Positions 12,327-22,628 of a stretch of 64,000 nt of DNA are shown here, piece by piece. The stretch lies in NCBI GenBank assembly GCA_001557505.1, contig LSAX01000009.1:1364001-1428000 (forward strand). The letters are read 5' to 3'. The stretch's first letter is position 1; every line of letters begins with the position of its first letter. Below the pieces are notes generated by a model that worked only from the letters and a program-made list of their open reading frames with translations, was not told the origin of the DNA and did no database searches. The position numbers and the translations under genes were made by a program. Origin of the DNA: Reticulascus tulasneorum. Its lineage: Eukaryota; Ascomycota; Sordariomycetes; Glomerellales; Reticulascaceae.

Positions 12327-12977
12327 ATGTCTTCGACACGGATTTCAGCGTTTCTTGAGACTTGGTATAAGTGGAAAGCTCTCAAGCTGCCATGGCGGAG
12401 CAAGTTTCTCATTGGTATGAGGTTTTGCTAGTTCGTGTGTCTCCTTGCCATTAACAGCACTCTAGGTCGTGACCTCCAAGGGAATACATTCTGGGAGTTC
12501 CGTGATACTCGTGGAGTTGGACCAGGCCGCTTCAGACGTATCGTCAAGTATCCACGGTCCACGCATCTCTCAGAAGTCAAGGTGTCGCCGTTGTGGCACC
12601 AGTGGCTGCGGCATACCAGAGAGCAGCCGCCATCGCTACAAGAACAATCGCAGGACCTTGTTAGGCAAGAGCAGATGAAGTATCTTGCGGCACAGGCAGA
12701 TGCTAGGTGGGAAGCGAAGCCCAGGGTAATGGATGCGCCGGGCCAGGAGTACGGTCAACCGTTGCCCGCTCTACAGGCTGCGACGGACGTGTCCGCCGCA
12801 TTGGAAACCGGGTCACCGACGTCCAGTGGAGCAGATGGTGCCCAGCGTCGGACTGACGAGGATAAGCCTCGTGAAGCGGGCAGCAAGAAGTACGATCACG
12901 ATCCGTGGGAGCCAGCGAATGCCCCCAGCAAAGCGTGGCAGCCAGATGCTTGGAATCCGTCTGGGGGGAGGAAATGA
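12327..12977 (+). CDS. Mitochondrial complex I assembly factor NDUFAF2-like (B17.2L/mimitin)
   Basis: Exons 12327-12414 and 12466-12977 (199 aa), GT-AG intron of 51 nt. The first exon encodes an N-terminus of about 29 residues with the WYKWKALKLPWRSKFLIG motif, and the splice joins it to RDLQGNTFWEF, the hallmark of the NDUFA12/NDUFAF2 family. The family assists late assembly of NADH:ubiquinone oxidoreductase in the inner mitochondrial membrane; NDUFA12 itself is a structural subunit. The long acidic C-terminal part with DPWEP and a second WQPDAWNP motif fits the assembly-factor paralogue better than the shorter subunit. The start ATG is the first one in frame before the conserved segment. 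The gene is divergent from the calponin gene. Confidence 0.88.
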
Positions 12978-14017
12978 TAGAATGACCCGCTGCGATCCTT
13001 CTGCTTGAGTCAGACGATTTTACCAGTTTAACGGCAGCCTGTCTCTAGTGTCCTGAAGCTCGATATACGACGGAGAAGTTCAGACTACAGTTTAGGACAT
13101 TCTGCAGCATGGGTGTATGAATATAGTAAAACCATGAGACGATTAGTCACAATGTTAGGAATAATCTACCAATATCTCCACTAATCAGACGACATTTGAA
13201 GTATTGCTTCTTGTTGGACGTGCCAGCGTGACTGTGCGATGCTAATTCATCTCACGCTCTATTTATCGGCTTGGTTGGTTTCTGGCAAGGCTAAAGCAAT
13301 GTCACCAGTGTGCGACTTGGAGATATGTAGAGCCTATTCTAGGGTTCACTTCCTCAGGCATGGCTATCTTTAAACATCATGTTTAGACGAACTAGAATAA
13401 ATCTGGCAATATGAACGCGACCACCATCACCCTTGCTGCCAACCACTGTCAGATTTCAAAATTACAGTGCACCTCAGATTACTAACGCCTATCAGACCTT
13501 GTCCATGCTTATTAAATGAGCCACGGTGCTAGTCAAAGCTGTCCACCCGGTTTCCAGGCTCTCACCTGGCCATACGACCGTTTTAGTAAGGGAGCGTAAT
13601 TCCAAAGGCTAGAAAAGGCTTGTTGTTGGTTGGTGGAACTCGTGGCTATGATGCTTCGATGTGTTTACTCACGGTGTTTCCCCAACTCTCATTTAGCCTG
13701 AACACCAGACCCGTGTCTACTACCACCCTACCCGGTGGGGAAGAACAAGCTTCTAGAGAAAGTAGCTCCATCCCAACGGCCTCGCGTACCTTACATGGCG
13801 ATATATTGTCTGTAAATGGAGCCGGAAATCATCCACCGTGCCGGATTCCCTAGCCTACCCCCGGAGCAATGGCTACCATAGCATTGGAGCGCATCCACAG
13901 GCGGGATGTCTGTATTATCCGTTGTGCAGGTATAATAATAGCATGTAGTAGCTGCCTCTCATGTCCGTTTCTTGACATTTTCCTTTGCTTCGTTGGTGTC
14001 AATTGAAATCAACGGCG
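12978..14017. other. Intergenic region upstream of the carboxylesterase
   Basis: 1.04 kb with the 3' end of the NDUFAF2-like gene and the esterase promoter. Short frames are present but none has a domain or a signal peptide. No repeat was seen. Confidence 0.5.
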
Positions 14018-16148
14018 ATGGCTCGTGTTGTAGGCGTCCTGGCCCTCCTGGCCGCTGTTGTGACATGTGCTCCGTCTCCGCAGGGCCTGAAGTCGGATGT
14101 TAGTATTCTAATTGATAATGACCTTCGAGGCAAGTGAAGTGCAACAGCGGGATGAGAACAGATTGGCTAACTAGCATCCAGGACCAACAAGCCCATCCGC
14201 TAACTCTGGCATACTCTTGTTGGAAGGCAAGCATTCGCTCAAGGATGCCACCGCTGCGTGCGAAGCATTGGGAGAACAGCTATGGTCTCCCGAACTGAAG
14301 ACCTCAAGTATCCAGCCAAACTTGAACTATCTTGCATATCAGAAGACTGCAGCATCTGCGTATTGGATAGCAGCCAAAGGCAACGAGCCAAGGAGTGTCG
14401 ACCTTGAGGGCAAAATTGCTACAGCTGATAGCTCTGCTGCGCTTCCGGCTATCTGCACACAGTCGGCGCCATTTTCGAGTGATTCAGCGCAAGACAAGAG
14501 CAGCAAGTGGCAGGTCACTGTCCACTCGAACAACGAAGACTTGACTGGGTCCGTAGCTGTGGATTATCTCCCTTCTGACTGACATGCTAAACCATCTGAT
14601 AGATACCGAGACAGAAACAGCTTTCGATTCCTCGGCATTCGATACGCGGCTCAGCCGGAGCGCTTTGCACATTCGACTGCGTACAGCGGCTCTGGAGGGA
14701 ATGCGTCGGCCCTCGAGTTTGGCCCTCAATGCTACCAAGGGGGCAAGGGGTCGGAGGACTGCTTGTTCTTAAATATTTGGACACCATACCTTCCTCGATC
14801 ACGGTGCTCTAAAAAAGGACTGAAGCCAGTGATGTTTTGGATCCATGGAGGAGCCTTTACCGGTGGAGTTGGCAGTGACTCGACTTTTGATGGTGGCAAC
14901 ATCGTTTCTCGAGGAGATGTTATCCTGGTTGCCATCAACTACAGGTTGGGAACGTTTGGCTTTCTGGCATTGGATGATGGAGTTACTAATGGCAACTACG
15001 GTCTGGCGGATGGGATTCTTGCACTCGATTGGGTTCGCAAGAATATTAGGGATTTCGGAGGAGATCCGGATAGGATTACCATTTTCGGCCAATCTGCTGG
15101 AGCCGGTGCCGTTCGAGCGATGATGGCTTCTCCGAAGGCTGTTGGGAAATTCGCAGGTGCTATTCCGGTGAGCAACTTGGGCGGCCTTGTATACGGCACA
15201 ACGTACTCGAAGTACTACACTATCAAGGAGGAGGTCGAGGTCGTTGGCAATGCCATTCTCAACGCCACGAACTGCACGACGGCTGCATCACCAGTCGCCT
15301 GTCTTCGCGCAGTCCCCGCAGACACACTCTCCGGCGTTCGAACGGTTGCTCGATTCCTTGTTGTCGATGGCAAATATCTAACATCTGATGAGCTTCCACT
15401 CAAGGGACCACCACTGCCGCTCCATCTCATGATGGGTATCACTGCCGAGGACGGCCTTCCTTTCATTAGTTATACTCGGAACGTCACAGCACAAAACACC
15501 GACTGGCTCACTTCTCAAGGACTGCCATATCCACCACGGGATGTCTTCCCTCTAAATGACATCAGCAACCAAACCCTAGCCGTGGATCAACTTGGCGCCC
15601 GCCTGGCAACCGACGCCGTCTTCCGCTGCATTGATCAAGCGACTGTTAATGCTGGGCTTGAATCAGGTGTTTTGGGCTCAGAGGTATACTATTATGAGTT
15701 TGAAAAAACATACCAGACCCCCGGCTGGCCACAGCTTGATCTTTGCGAGGCCCCGAAGAGTACTGCCCACCCGCTCGGCGACCCCGAGTCACCAGACAAC
15801 AACCTGCGTTGCCACTCTGGTGAACTTCTGTACATATTTGGAAATCTCGCCCGGCAGGGGCTGCCATATCGGGATGAAAACGACCTGCCCATGGAGCAGT
15901 ATACCCTGGATGCGTTTTCGTCATTTGCCAGGACGTTCAACCCGAATCCAGATCCCGCATTCTTGGTGGCAAGGGGGTTTACCAGCACATTGAAGGCGCA
16001 AGAGAGCACAGGGCCATGGAAGCCAGCTGTGAAGGGGAACTTGGAGATGAGAACGTTAGATTGGCCGGTTGAAGGAAATATGATGCAGGATTTCAAGGAT
16101 GTGGAGCAGTGCGAGTGGTTGAAGCTGCCACTTGACTACTACCTATAA
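14018..16148 (+). CDS. Secreted type-B carboxylesterase/lipase with N-terminal Cys-containing extension
   Basis: Exons 14018-14129, 14182-14548 and 14603-16148 give 674 aa. A signal peptide is clear (MARVVGVLALLAAVVTCA). The first intron uses a GC donor (GAG|GCAAGT) and a CAG acceptor; only this junction keeps frame into the next exon. The second has a GTCCGT donor. Residues about 35-145 form an extension with a Cys-Ala-x-Leu-Gly-Glu motif and a second Cys (AICTQS), resembling a C-type-lectin-like fold seen in many fungal esterases of this type. The alpha/beta-hydrolase part shows FRFLGIRYA, the EDCLFLNIW disulphide segment, oxyanion HGGAF, nucleophile elbow GQSAGAGA (Gln in place of the usual Glu), acid in ITAEDG and catalytic His in CHSGELLYIFGN. 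Probable role: extracellular ester hydrolysis; the substrate is unknown. Confidence 0.92.
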
Positions 16149-16857
16149 CATATTTTTATCGTTTCGAGCACTAATGACAAATGGGAAGTTGTTTAAATTC
16201 TCACCATTATCCAAATCGTGAATATTATCATGCAGTGAAATCTTACTGGCGGCTTCCCTAACGTATAGCAAATTCTGCCCCTTCTATGCCAACCCTCCGA
16301 CGATACTTAATGGATATCTTCTAAGCAATTAAGATTTGAACCACCACCAGCCCAGAATACAGTGGCCATCGGAATGGTGTTGCCGAACTAGTGAAGATTA
16401 TCTGGACCATTGGTAGAGCTTGAGAGTATTTGTAGCATGTTGTCTAGGGATGTTGAGTCGAGATCAACAGGAAAGGGGGGTCTCAGGCTTGTGATGGCTA
16501 CGTGAATATAGGGGGGGATAGAATCGATAATATACAGACGGCCACAAGCAGTTTAAACCTGCAGTTTCTTTGGCATATCCTACTTCTGAGGTATACTGGC
16601 AGTCTGCACATCAGGGTGAGTGCAGTTAAACCCCTTTCTCTCCGTTCGGATCACAGTCAATTCACAAGCAATTCACAAGCAATTCAATGTATCATGGCAT
16701 TGCCATTAGCAAGCTATCTCAGCCTCCAAGCTCTCCACCTATGGACAGAAACCTCCTGAGCATTTAGGTGCTTGTGGAATAGGTAGATAGATGGTATCCA
16801 TGCCACACAAGTCGCCTTTCGTATTCCATATGGAGCAACTAGCCAAGGCAGCTGCCT
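16149..16857. other. Tail-to-tail spacer, esterase / secreted protein
   Basis: 709 bp between converging genes. It is somewhat AT-rich and has a short tandem repeat of the 11-mer AATTCACAAGC near 16659-16690. No gene is seen. Confidence 0.6.
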
Positions 16858-17613
16858 TCATAGCTCCACAGGTAGAAGTCCACTACCTTCGCCAGTCATG
16901 AGATCTCTATTGCCAATCCAGTAGTTGAGAGGCCAGTTGCATTCATGCATACCGCGCACCTCGACCTTGTCTTTGACTGCGCAATCCTGGTTTCCCTGTG
17001 TGATCGTGCTAAGCAGGTCACCATCTCCGATTCTTATATCTTCCACAAAGGGCGTCTCCGGGAGAACGCTGACAGCATATACGCAGGAATTTCTCTGCAT
17101 GAGAATGAGCCAGCCGTTGAAGCTGTGGTCGAAGTTCTCTGGGCCGATAGTCCAAATTCCATGGGTTTCAGAGATTAAGTGGTGCAGGGTTTTGCAGTCC
17201 ATGAGGTTAGCGGGATGGTTCTGAAGACAAGTCATCGTACTGCGGTTGCAAGCTCTGATCGGCGTCTTGCTCAGCTCGAGATTGAGTCGCTTCGAGAGGC
17301 TGGGCAAGTTTTCCGTGTCTTTATTATGGAAGACTTGGCTGTTGATTATGACATAGCCGCAGCTTCCGTCTTCCAGAACGATTTCTTGACATACTGCTCC
17401 GGGGAAGGGGAGCTCGCCATCTGCGAAGATATCGAGGCAGACAGAGCCGCAGTTGGTCCCTGGTCCAGGGACTGGTTCGACAAGGAAAGTGGGTCGAAAA
17501 GGTGGCAGGCCAGAAGTCACGGACGAGGCGGGCTCTGTGTACGTTGGAGTGGCTGTCGAGTAGATCGAAGTGGGAGAGGCGTGGAGGCCGATTGCCATGG
17601 CAAAAATGATCAT
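16858..17613 (-). CDS. Small secreted cysteine-containing protein, Hce2/Ecp2-like pattern
   Basis: Single-exon frame of 251 aa starting at the ATG at 17613; the open frame extends upstream but has no earlier ATG. The first 12 residues (MIIFAMAIGLHA) look like a short signal peptide. A Ser/Thr/Pro-rich stretch follows, then a Cys-containing core with about ten Cys. The segment DCKTLHHLI, then GIWTIG, then SCVYAVSV has the spacing of Hce2-type domains (homologues of the Cladosporium fulvum Ecp2 effector), with a final Cys in CNWPLNYWIG. This is pattern similarity only; it could equally be an unrelated secreted family. Hce2 proteins are secreted fungal proteins, some of them plant-infection effectors. 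No activity is claimed here. Confidence 0.6.
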   Translation of the reverse strand: MIIFAMAIGLHASPTSIYSTATPTYTEPASSVTSGLPPFRPTFLVEPVPGPGTNCGSVCLDIFADGELPFPGAVCQEIVLEDGSCGYVIINSQVFHNKDTENLPSLSKRLNLELSKTPIRACNRSTMTCLQNHPANLMDCKTLHHLISETHGIWTIGPENFDHSFNGWLILMQRNSCVYAVSVLPETPFVEDIRIGDGDLLSTITQGNQDCAVKDKVEVRGMHECNWPLNYWIGNRDLMTGEGSGLLPVEL

Positions 17614-18197
17614 GTGGGCGAGTAAGATGCGAGTGATGATAGATAGAGCCAACGTGGCGAGTATGATTCTGCTTTTCAGACTCTTGGGATTTGAGTGATT
17701 CAGTAAGAGTTAAGAAAAGTCACGGTGGCTTGTATGTTCGTGGTGTTTTGAGGTTGTGAGGAGGATGCTATATCGAGAGACGAGTGGAAAGGGTTTGTGA
17801 TTAGAAGAGAAAAAAAAAAGAGTTTATTGTAATCTAAAGCTTGAAAGAAGTAAGAACGATCTCGAAGCGCGACTGACGAGCCTTCACTGGTGAAGTTGGA
17901 TATTTGTGAGCTACTTGTGAGAACAAGAGGCTGCTGTAGTAAAGAAGGACACATAAGCCGTGTCTGGCAAGTATAAACAGTTCATAACCTGCGGTCACGC
18001 TAAAGATACTTCCGTCACTGTCCGTTGAACTCAATATGTACAAAGTTTCGACTTGCTCATAAGACCAGACATCTCAGAGCTTCTCCAGAAATCAGTATGT
18101 AATGCTCCTATTTAGCAACCAATCGCAAACTCCATCTATGTTTACACTAGCTTGGGTATATCTCAGTCTCAACATGTACTCGTACGCCTAGTCTCAA
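17614..18197. other. Spacer between secreted protein and haspin-like kinase
   Basis: 584 bp, AT-rich. It contains the promoter of the secreted-protein gene and the 3' end of the kinase gene. A purine-rich run lies near 17800-17820. Nothing else was recognised. Confidence 0.5.
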
Positions 18198-19790
18198 TCA
18201 CCGCTGTTTCCTCCTAGGTGATCGTCGAAGACCTATCTCATCCACGGACAGATCCTCCAACTCCCTTGTGATAATGATGCTCTCCTCATGTTCAACCAGG
18301 CCCGAGGTGTCAATACACATCAGTTGCTCCTCCCGTATCCACCCTGCCTCGACCGCAAACCGTACGACGTCCGCAGAACTGCCGAACGATGGAACATCCG
18401 GCTTGGCATCTGGGTTGAGATGTGCCCACATCTCTTTAGTGATTCGCTTAAACTGAATAAGCTCTTTCTTTTCACCCTGGAAGTGACCTAGCATGTGCTG
18501 GTAGAGATAAGCCAGCCACAGAACGTTGGTGTATGGCGCATATACATCCCAGCTTATGGGGCCGTCTATTCCTTTATGGTAGGGAGAGTTGTGTGCTTCT
18601 GGAGGTAGACATTTCCTGTCACCCCGGATCAGGAAGGATCGCATTTGGCGATAGACTTTGCACTGAGGTGCGTGGGTGCTGGTGAAGATTCCGAGGTCTT
18701 TCTCGAGATCTAGCGCCACAGGATTGGACTCGTCCATTGACAGATCTTCCGCTCGGGATAGTCCGTAGTCAAGAATGGTGATATCCAGCCCAGAGTAGCC
18801 AAAATACGACCCTGCGTTTGCTTCGGTCCTAGTAGTCGCCGTCCCAGTCTGTCTAACACACAGATTCCCTTCGTGGAGATCCCGGTGCTTCGTAAATTAG
18901 CTTTATGCTTCTTGGCAGAGACCGGGGAAGCTTACCTCGAACAAGTTGAGATCTTCGGCCCTTGCCAGAGCGATGGCGACATGGAAGAAGATGTCCCATA
19001 CTTGACTTGTAGACACCAACTCAAAATCCTCGAGAGCTTTCCCAGCATCGCCGAGCTCAACAACAAGAAATTTCGTCCCATCAAGATACCGACTAGGCGA
19101 TGGATAGAACTGCAGTCTATCAGGATCTTGCCGTTTCATTTTCCGATGAAAACTTTGGTGCGTCTCAAGCAGGCCTTTTGTTGCTTTGCCCTGGATGATG
19201 TACCTTTCCTTGTACACCACGAATCCTGGAATGTCCGCCAGCCATTCTGATATCCTGAGCTCCCCAAGAAGATCATCTGGCGAATGAGGCTCCTCATCCA
19301 CGAGCCCTGACTTTTCCTGTGCTTTTGTTTGCGGTTTGATTGGGGATTCCAAACGAATGACCTTGATTATGCTGGTTCCCCTGCCATTTCGCACCCGATA
19401 AACTTCGGCAAATGATGCTTCCGCAATCTTGTCTATCCTGTCTCCCGGCGGGCACACGTCGTGCCAACTGAGCACGCGCAGGTCTGTCTCGAGTGCTTCT
19501 GGTGGATCTGCATTTTCGAGCTCATTTTCATTCGTATTTGATACCGACTCTTGCACGACTGTAGACGGCAGCACTTCCACTTCATCCACTTCAGGTTCGA
19601 CGACAGTACTGTCATCTTTGATTTTGATGGAAGTGAGGTGTTCCGTTATTTTGGTTATGGCATCAGCCTCGGCATCGAAGTGCACATCTGGTGGTGGATT
19701 CCGTACTGGACTTTGAGGTAGTTCCGCAAACACTCGTATGGCTTTAGTCCGCGTCTTTCCATACTGTCGAAGTGTACCGGGCCGTGACAT
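18198..19790 (-). CDS. Haspin-like serine/threonine kinase
   Basis: Exons 19790-18936 and 18887-18198 (514 aa), GT-AG intron of 48 nt. The start is the ATG of MSRPGTLRQYGK; the frame runs a few codons further up but with no ATG. Near the N-terminus FAELPQSP is a short motif common to fungal haspins. The kinase core begins at about residue 165: a Gly-poor P-loop (AEASFAEVYRV), Lys in IIKVIRLE, a haspin-type insert, the HRDLHEGNLCV catalytic loop at the start of exon 2, and LDYGLSRAED in place of a normal DFG segment. Haspin phosphorylates histone H3 Thr3 to recruit the chromosomal passenger complex in mitosis. The C-terminus RRSPRRKQR is basic and could bind DNA or act as a nuclear signal. The promoter is shared head-to-head with the CCDC47-like gene. 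Confidence 0.88.
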
Positions 19791-20103
19791 CTTGATTTCA
19801 AATGTCAAACCTGAATTAAAACCTCCTATTTCGTCAATCTCACAAACTCGGGGCCATCTTCCAGTTCAAGGTACCTAGTAGTATTGATGATTGGTGCTGT
19901 TGGCCAGGCAACACCAAACTGGCGCCAAGCTGCAATTAGGTATTTCCGCTTCCGGCTTTTGACCCTGAACGCCGGAGACGGGATCCAAGCCAACCAGATT
20001 CAGAAGGAGCTTGGGTGTCCTCCGAGCACTAATATTCCCATCGCTGTGCACACTCCAACAAGCTTGCAGCTCTTGTCTGCATCCTTGCCATCACAGCAGC
20101 AAC
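19791..20103. other. Bidirectional promoter, haspin / CCDC47-like
   Basis: 313 bp between two divergent start codons, so the two genes share a short regulatory region. No TATA box or known site was recognised. Confidence 0.6.
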
Positions 20104-21547
20104 ATGGCCGACTTCCTCAACAACCTCTTCGGAGGTTCCAAGTCATCCTCAGCAGCGCCGATCCCGAGCGGAGACTCTGGTATGCCCTCAATTGCCTTGC
20201 GCTCAATGCCCAGCCACACGGGTTGATGATGGTGCAAATAACTGACGCAATTTGCAGATTTCGCAGACTTCGCGGAAGCCCCAGAACCGGCCCCAACGCA
20301 AAGCCCGTTCAATTCTGCTTCCGATGGCCTGAAGCTCGGCACAAACGCGCCAGTTGCTACTGGAGTGCCATATACGAAATGGTATAACGTCCATGAGCGC
20401 CACTCGTTGTCGGAATTTAAGATCGAAGGCTTGATCCTCGGTGTCAGTGCCGTCATCTTCTTGCTGCACATCATTGGCACCAGACTCAATCGCTCGAAGG
20501 CTAAGGCGTGGGCGAAGGCGCATGCGCCGCTGCTGAGAAGCGAATTTGCATCTGCTGGCTTCAGCTCCTTGCCTACCGTTGACAGCGAGCCGGACAATAT
20601 TACAGGTCTGCTGAAGGAGAAGTCGCTCTTTGAATTCTCCAGCTACGGAACTGGGCGACAGAATGTCGCGTTCATGGATGTCAAGCTCTCTTTGAAGAAG
20701 CGCTTCAATCCCATCATCAACTACTCGGAGCTTGCCTTGGGATTCTTCGTTGAATCCTTTCCCATGCCCGAAGATTCGGTGGAAGCCACAATCTACCCCT
20801 TCGACGGCAAGGAGTCGCTTACGGTTCCCTCGGTTCCTGGCACTCATGAATTGCGCAGCAAGGAAGGAAAGAGCACCTATGATGGATTCGTCTGGGCTGT
20901 TGTCAACAAAGCAACAATGAAGCAAGTCCGAGAGGATCGCTACGATATCTCCATCACCTTCACCAAGGATAACACGAAGCTTCCAAATTGGTTGACCGTC
21001 ATGAGCGAGAGCGCTGAAATCACCGATAATCTCCTCACCCCGGAACTGTGCAAAGCTCTTGAGCAAGCCGGCGAGTTGTTTGACCACCTCATCATAACCG
21101 ACCAAGCCGTTGAAAAGCCGACTACGTAAGTCCCCTGTCGTCCTGTAACCTCCCAATCTCTAACACAACTGTAGCCTGGAAGAGACTAGCCCTCGAAAGC
21201 GCCTTTATCTCCACTACCGCCTCCCATCAAACAACAACTACGACTCCCTCCTGCCCCTCTTCAACTACTTTGTCCGCTTCCCCGACATTCTCGTGTCCGG
21301 CGCGCACTTCCGCCCCGAAGTGCTGCGCAAGGTAAAGAGCGTCCGCGAAGAGACAATCGCACAGATCAAGAAGGGCGAAGAGGTTGAGAAAGCTGAGGAG
21401 CGAGCCCTGGAGAGGGAGCGCGTAAAGAAGGCCAAGCGCGACCAGGAGCTGAGCTTGTTGGACGCGAAAGCGCAGAAGAAATACCTCGAGAAGGAGCGCG
21501 AGAAGGAGTATCGCAAGAACATGAAGAAGTCGACCACGCGCGGGTAG
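20104..21547 (+). CDS. CCDC47-like ER membrane protein (DUF1682, PAT-complex type)
   Basis: Exons 20104-20179, 20258-21125 and 21175-21547 (438 aa), introns of 78 and 49 nt. The start MADFLNNLFGGSKS has a good context and is the only ATG that splices in frame. One hydrophobic segment near residues 82-99 (ILGVSAVIFLLHIIG) anchors the protein. The middle part (SLFEFSSYGTGRQNV, then SLKKRFNPI) is the conserved DUF1682 core. The C-terminal 80 residues form a highly charged Lys/Glu/Arg coiled coil ending KKSTTRG. Animal CCDC47 (calumin) is part of the PAT chaperone complex for multipass membrane proteins and binds calcium; the fungal role is inferred from this. Confidence 0.9.
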
Positions 21548-21673
21548 AGACCGAAGGCCCGTGCTAGTCCGGGTCGCGATTGACTGCGGATGTGTTTCTA
21601 TATGAGCGTGGGATAGTACTGTACATCATGTGGGAGGCTCCTAAAAAAGATTTGGTTATTTCTAGCCTCTAGA

Positions 21674-22206
21674 CTACTTGTCTTCAGCTAATATTCCTTC
21701 GACTCGCTTCACCTTCTCCTCAAACCCCTGAGTTTTGTCTGTTCTGCAGTGCCACAGTGTCAACCTGTCGTCCCTAAAACGTGACTGTGCCGTGTTCGTA
21801 AAGGGAAACGTACCTTGTGCCAACCCTCATGGATGACTGGATCCGCACTGCGCCGGTGCTGTGAACGAGCGTATGCGCCTGCCCAATGACCTTGAACACC
21901 TCATCCCAGCTTCCCTCTATTTCGCATCGTGAGTGAGAAGACTCCTTCTCGAGGCAAGAGGGCCAGATAACGAACCAACTGTTGTGCCGGCCGAGTGCAT
22001 CTGGTACTTGAGCCCGCTGGCCTTGAGCAGCTTCTGCACGTCCGCAACCTCTTTCGCCACTGAGACATTGCCGGTCCCGACCTAGCGTGCCATCAGCAAG
22101 ACATCCTCATGGCTGTGGATGTGGGGGGGGGGGGGCAAGGGCGCACTGGGACGAGGCAGAAGTCTGCGTAGCATTTTGCCGGCGTTGCGAGGGTTGAGTA
22201 ATCCAT
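21674..22206 (-). CDS. UPF0045/Ecm15-like thiamine-binding-fold protein
   Basis: A small gene split into four exons, each too short to stand out as a frame: 22206-22147, 22081-21976, 21916-21814 and 21743-21674. Introns are 65, 59 and 70 nt, all GT-AG. The spliced product is 112 aa with no stop and all phases consistent. It shows YADFCLVPVGTGN, then MHSAGTTVEGSWDEV, then VRIQSSMRVGTRTDKTQG, which match the conserved blocks of the UPF0045/Ecm15 family (MTH1187/YkoF fold, some members of which bind thiamine). Length fits (yeast Ecm15 is about 100 aa). The first intron has a 13-G run on the + strand. The gene is tail-to-tail with the CCDC47-like gene. The cellular function of the family in fungi is not established. 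Confidence 0.88.
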
Positions 22207-22628
22207 TCCTACGTGTAACTGAGGATTAATAGGAGTGGCTAGGGTGACCTGTATTATCCAAGTTTGCAAATGATCGCGGTTGGGAAGGGTTGGAGGTTGA
22301 AGCTGCAGCAAGATACGAAATGTAGGGAGCCAGTGGTTAGAGACGGGTGAGGCGGGAGATTGAATTGGGGTCCTATGATGCAATGCCGCGGGGCAATTTT
22401 CGGAGGGGCAGCTTACACTCACTCAACATGTGCACTGTTTTCCATCCCGGGTATGAGTTCATGAAGCATATTTCATAATCTAGAGTCTCTACCTTTGTCC
22501 AATTCATGCCTGTGACCGTTCCTGTCTTTTCCGTGGTATCCCTATAATCCAAATCCCAATTCCAATCCCCCAGACGCCGTCGCTATGCTGCTTAAAAAAA
22601 AGAAAAGTTCTCCCATAATCTCACAAAA

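Noticed and set aside
14099..14174. Alternative first intron of the carboxylesterase (GT at 14099, TAG at 14174)
   Set aside because: It is in frame, but the only branch-like CTAAC abuts the acceptor, and it deletes the ILIDNDL segment typical of relatives. The GC-AG choice is better, though not proven.
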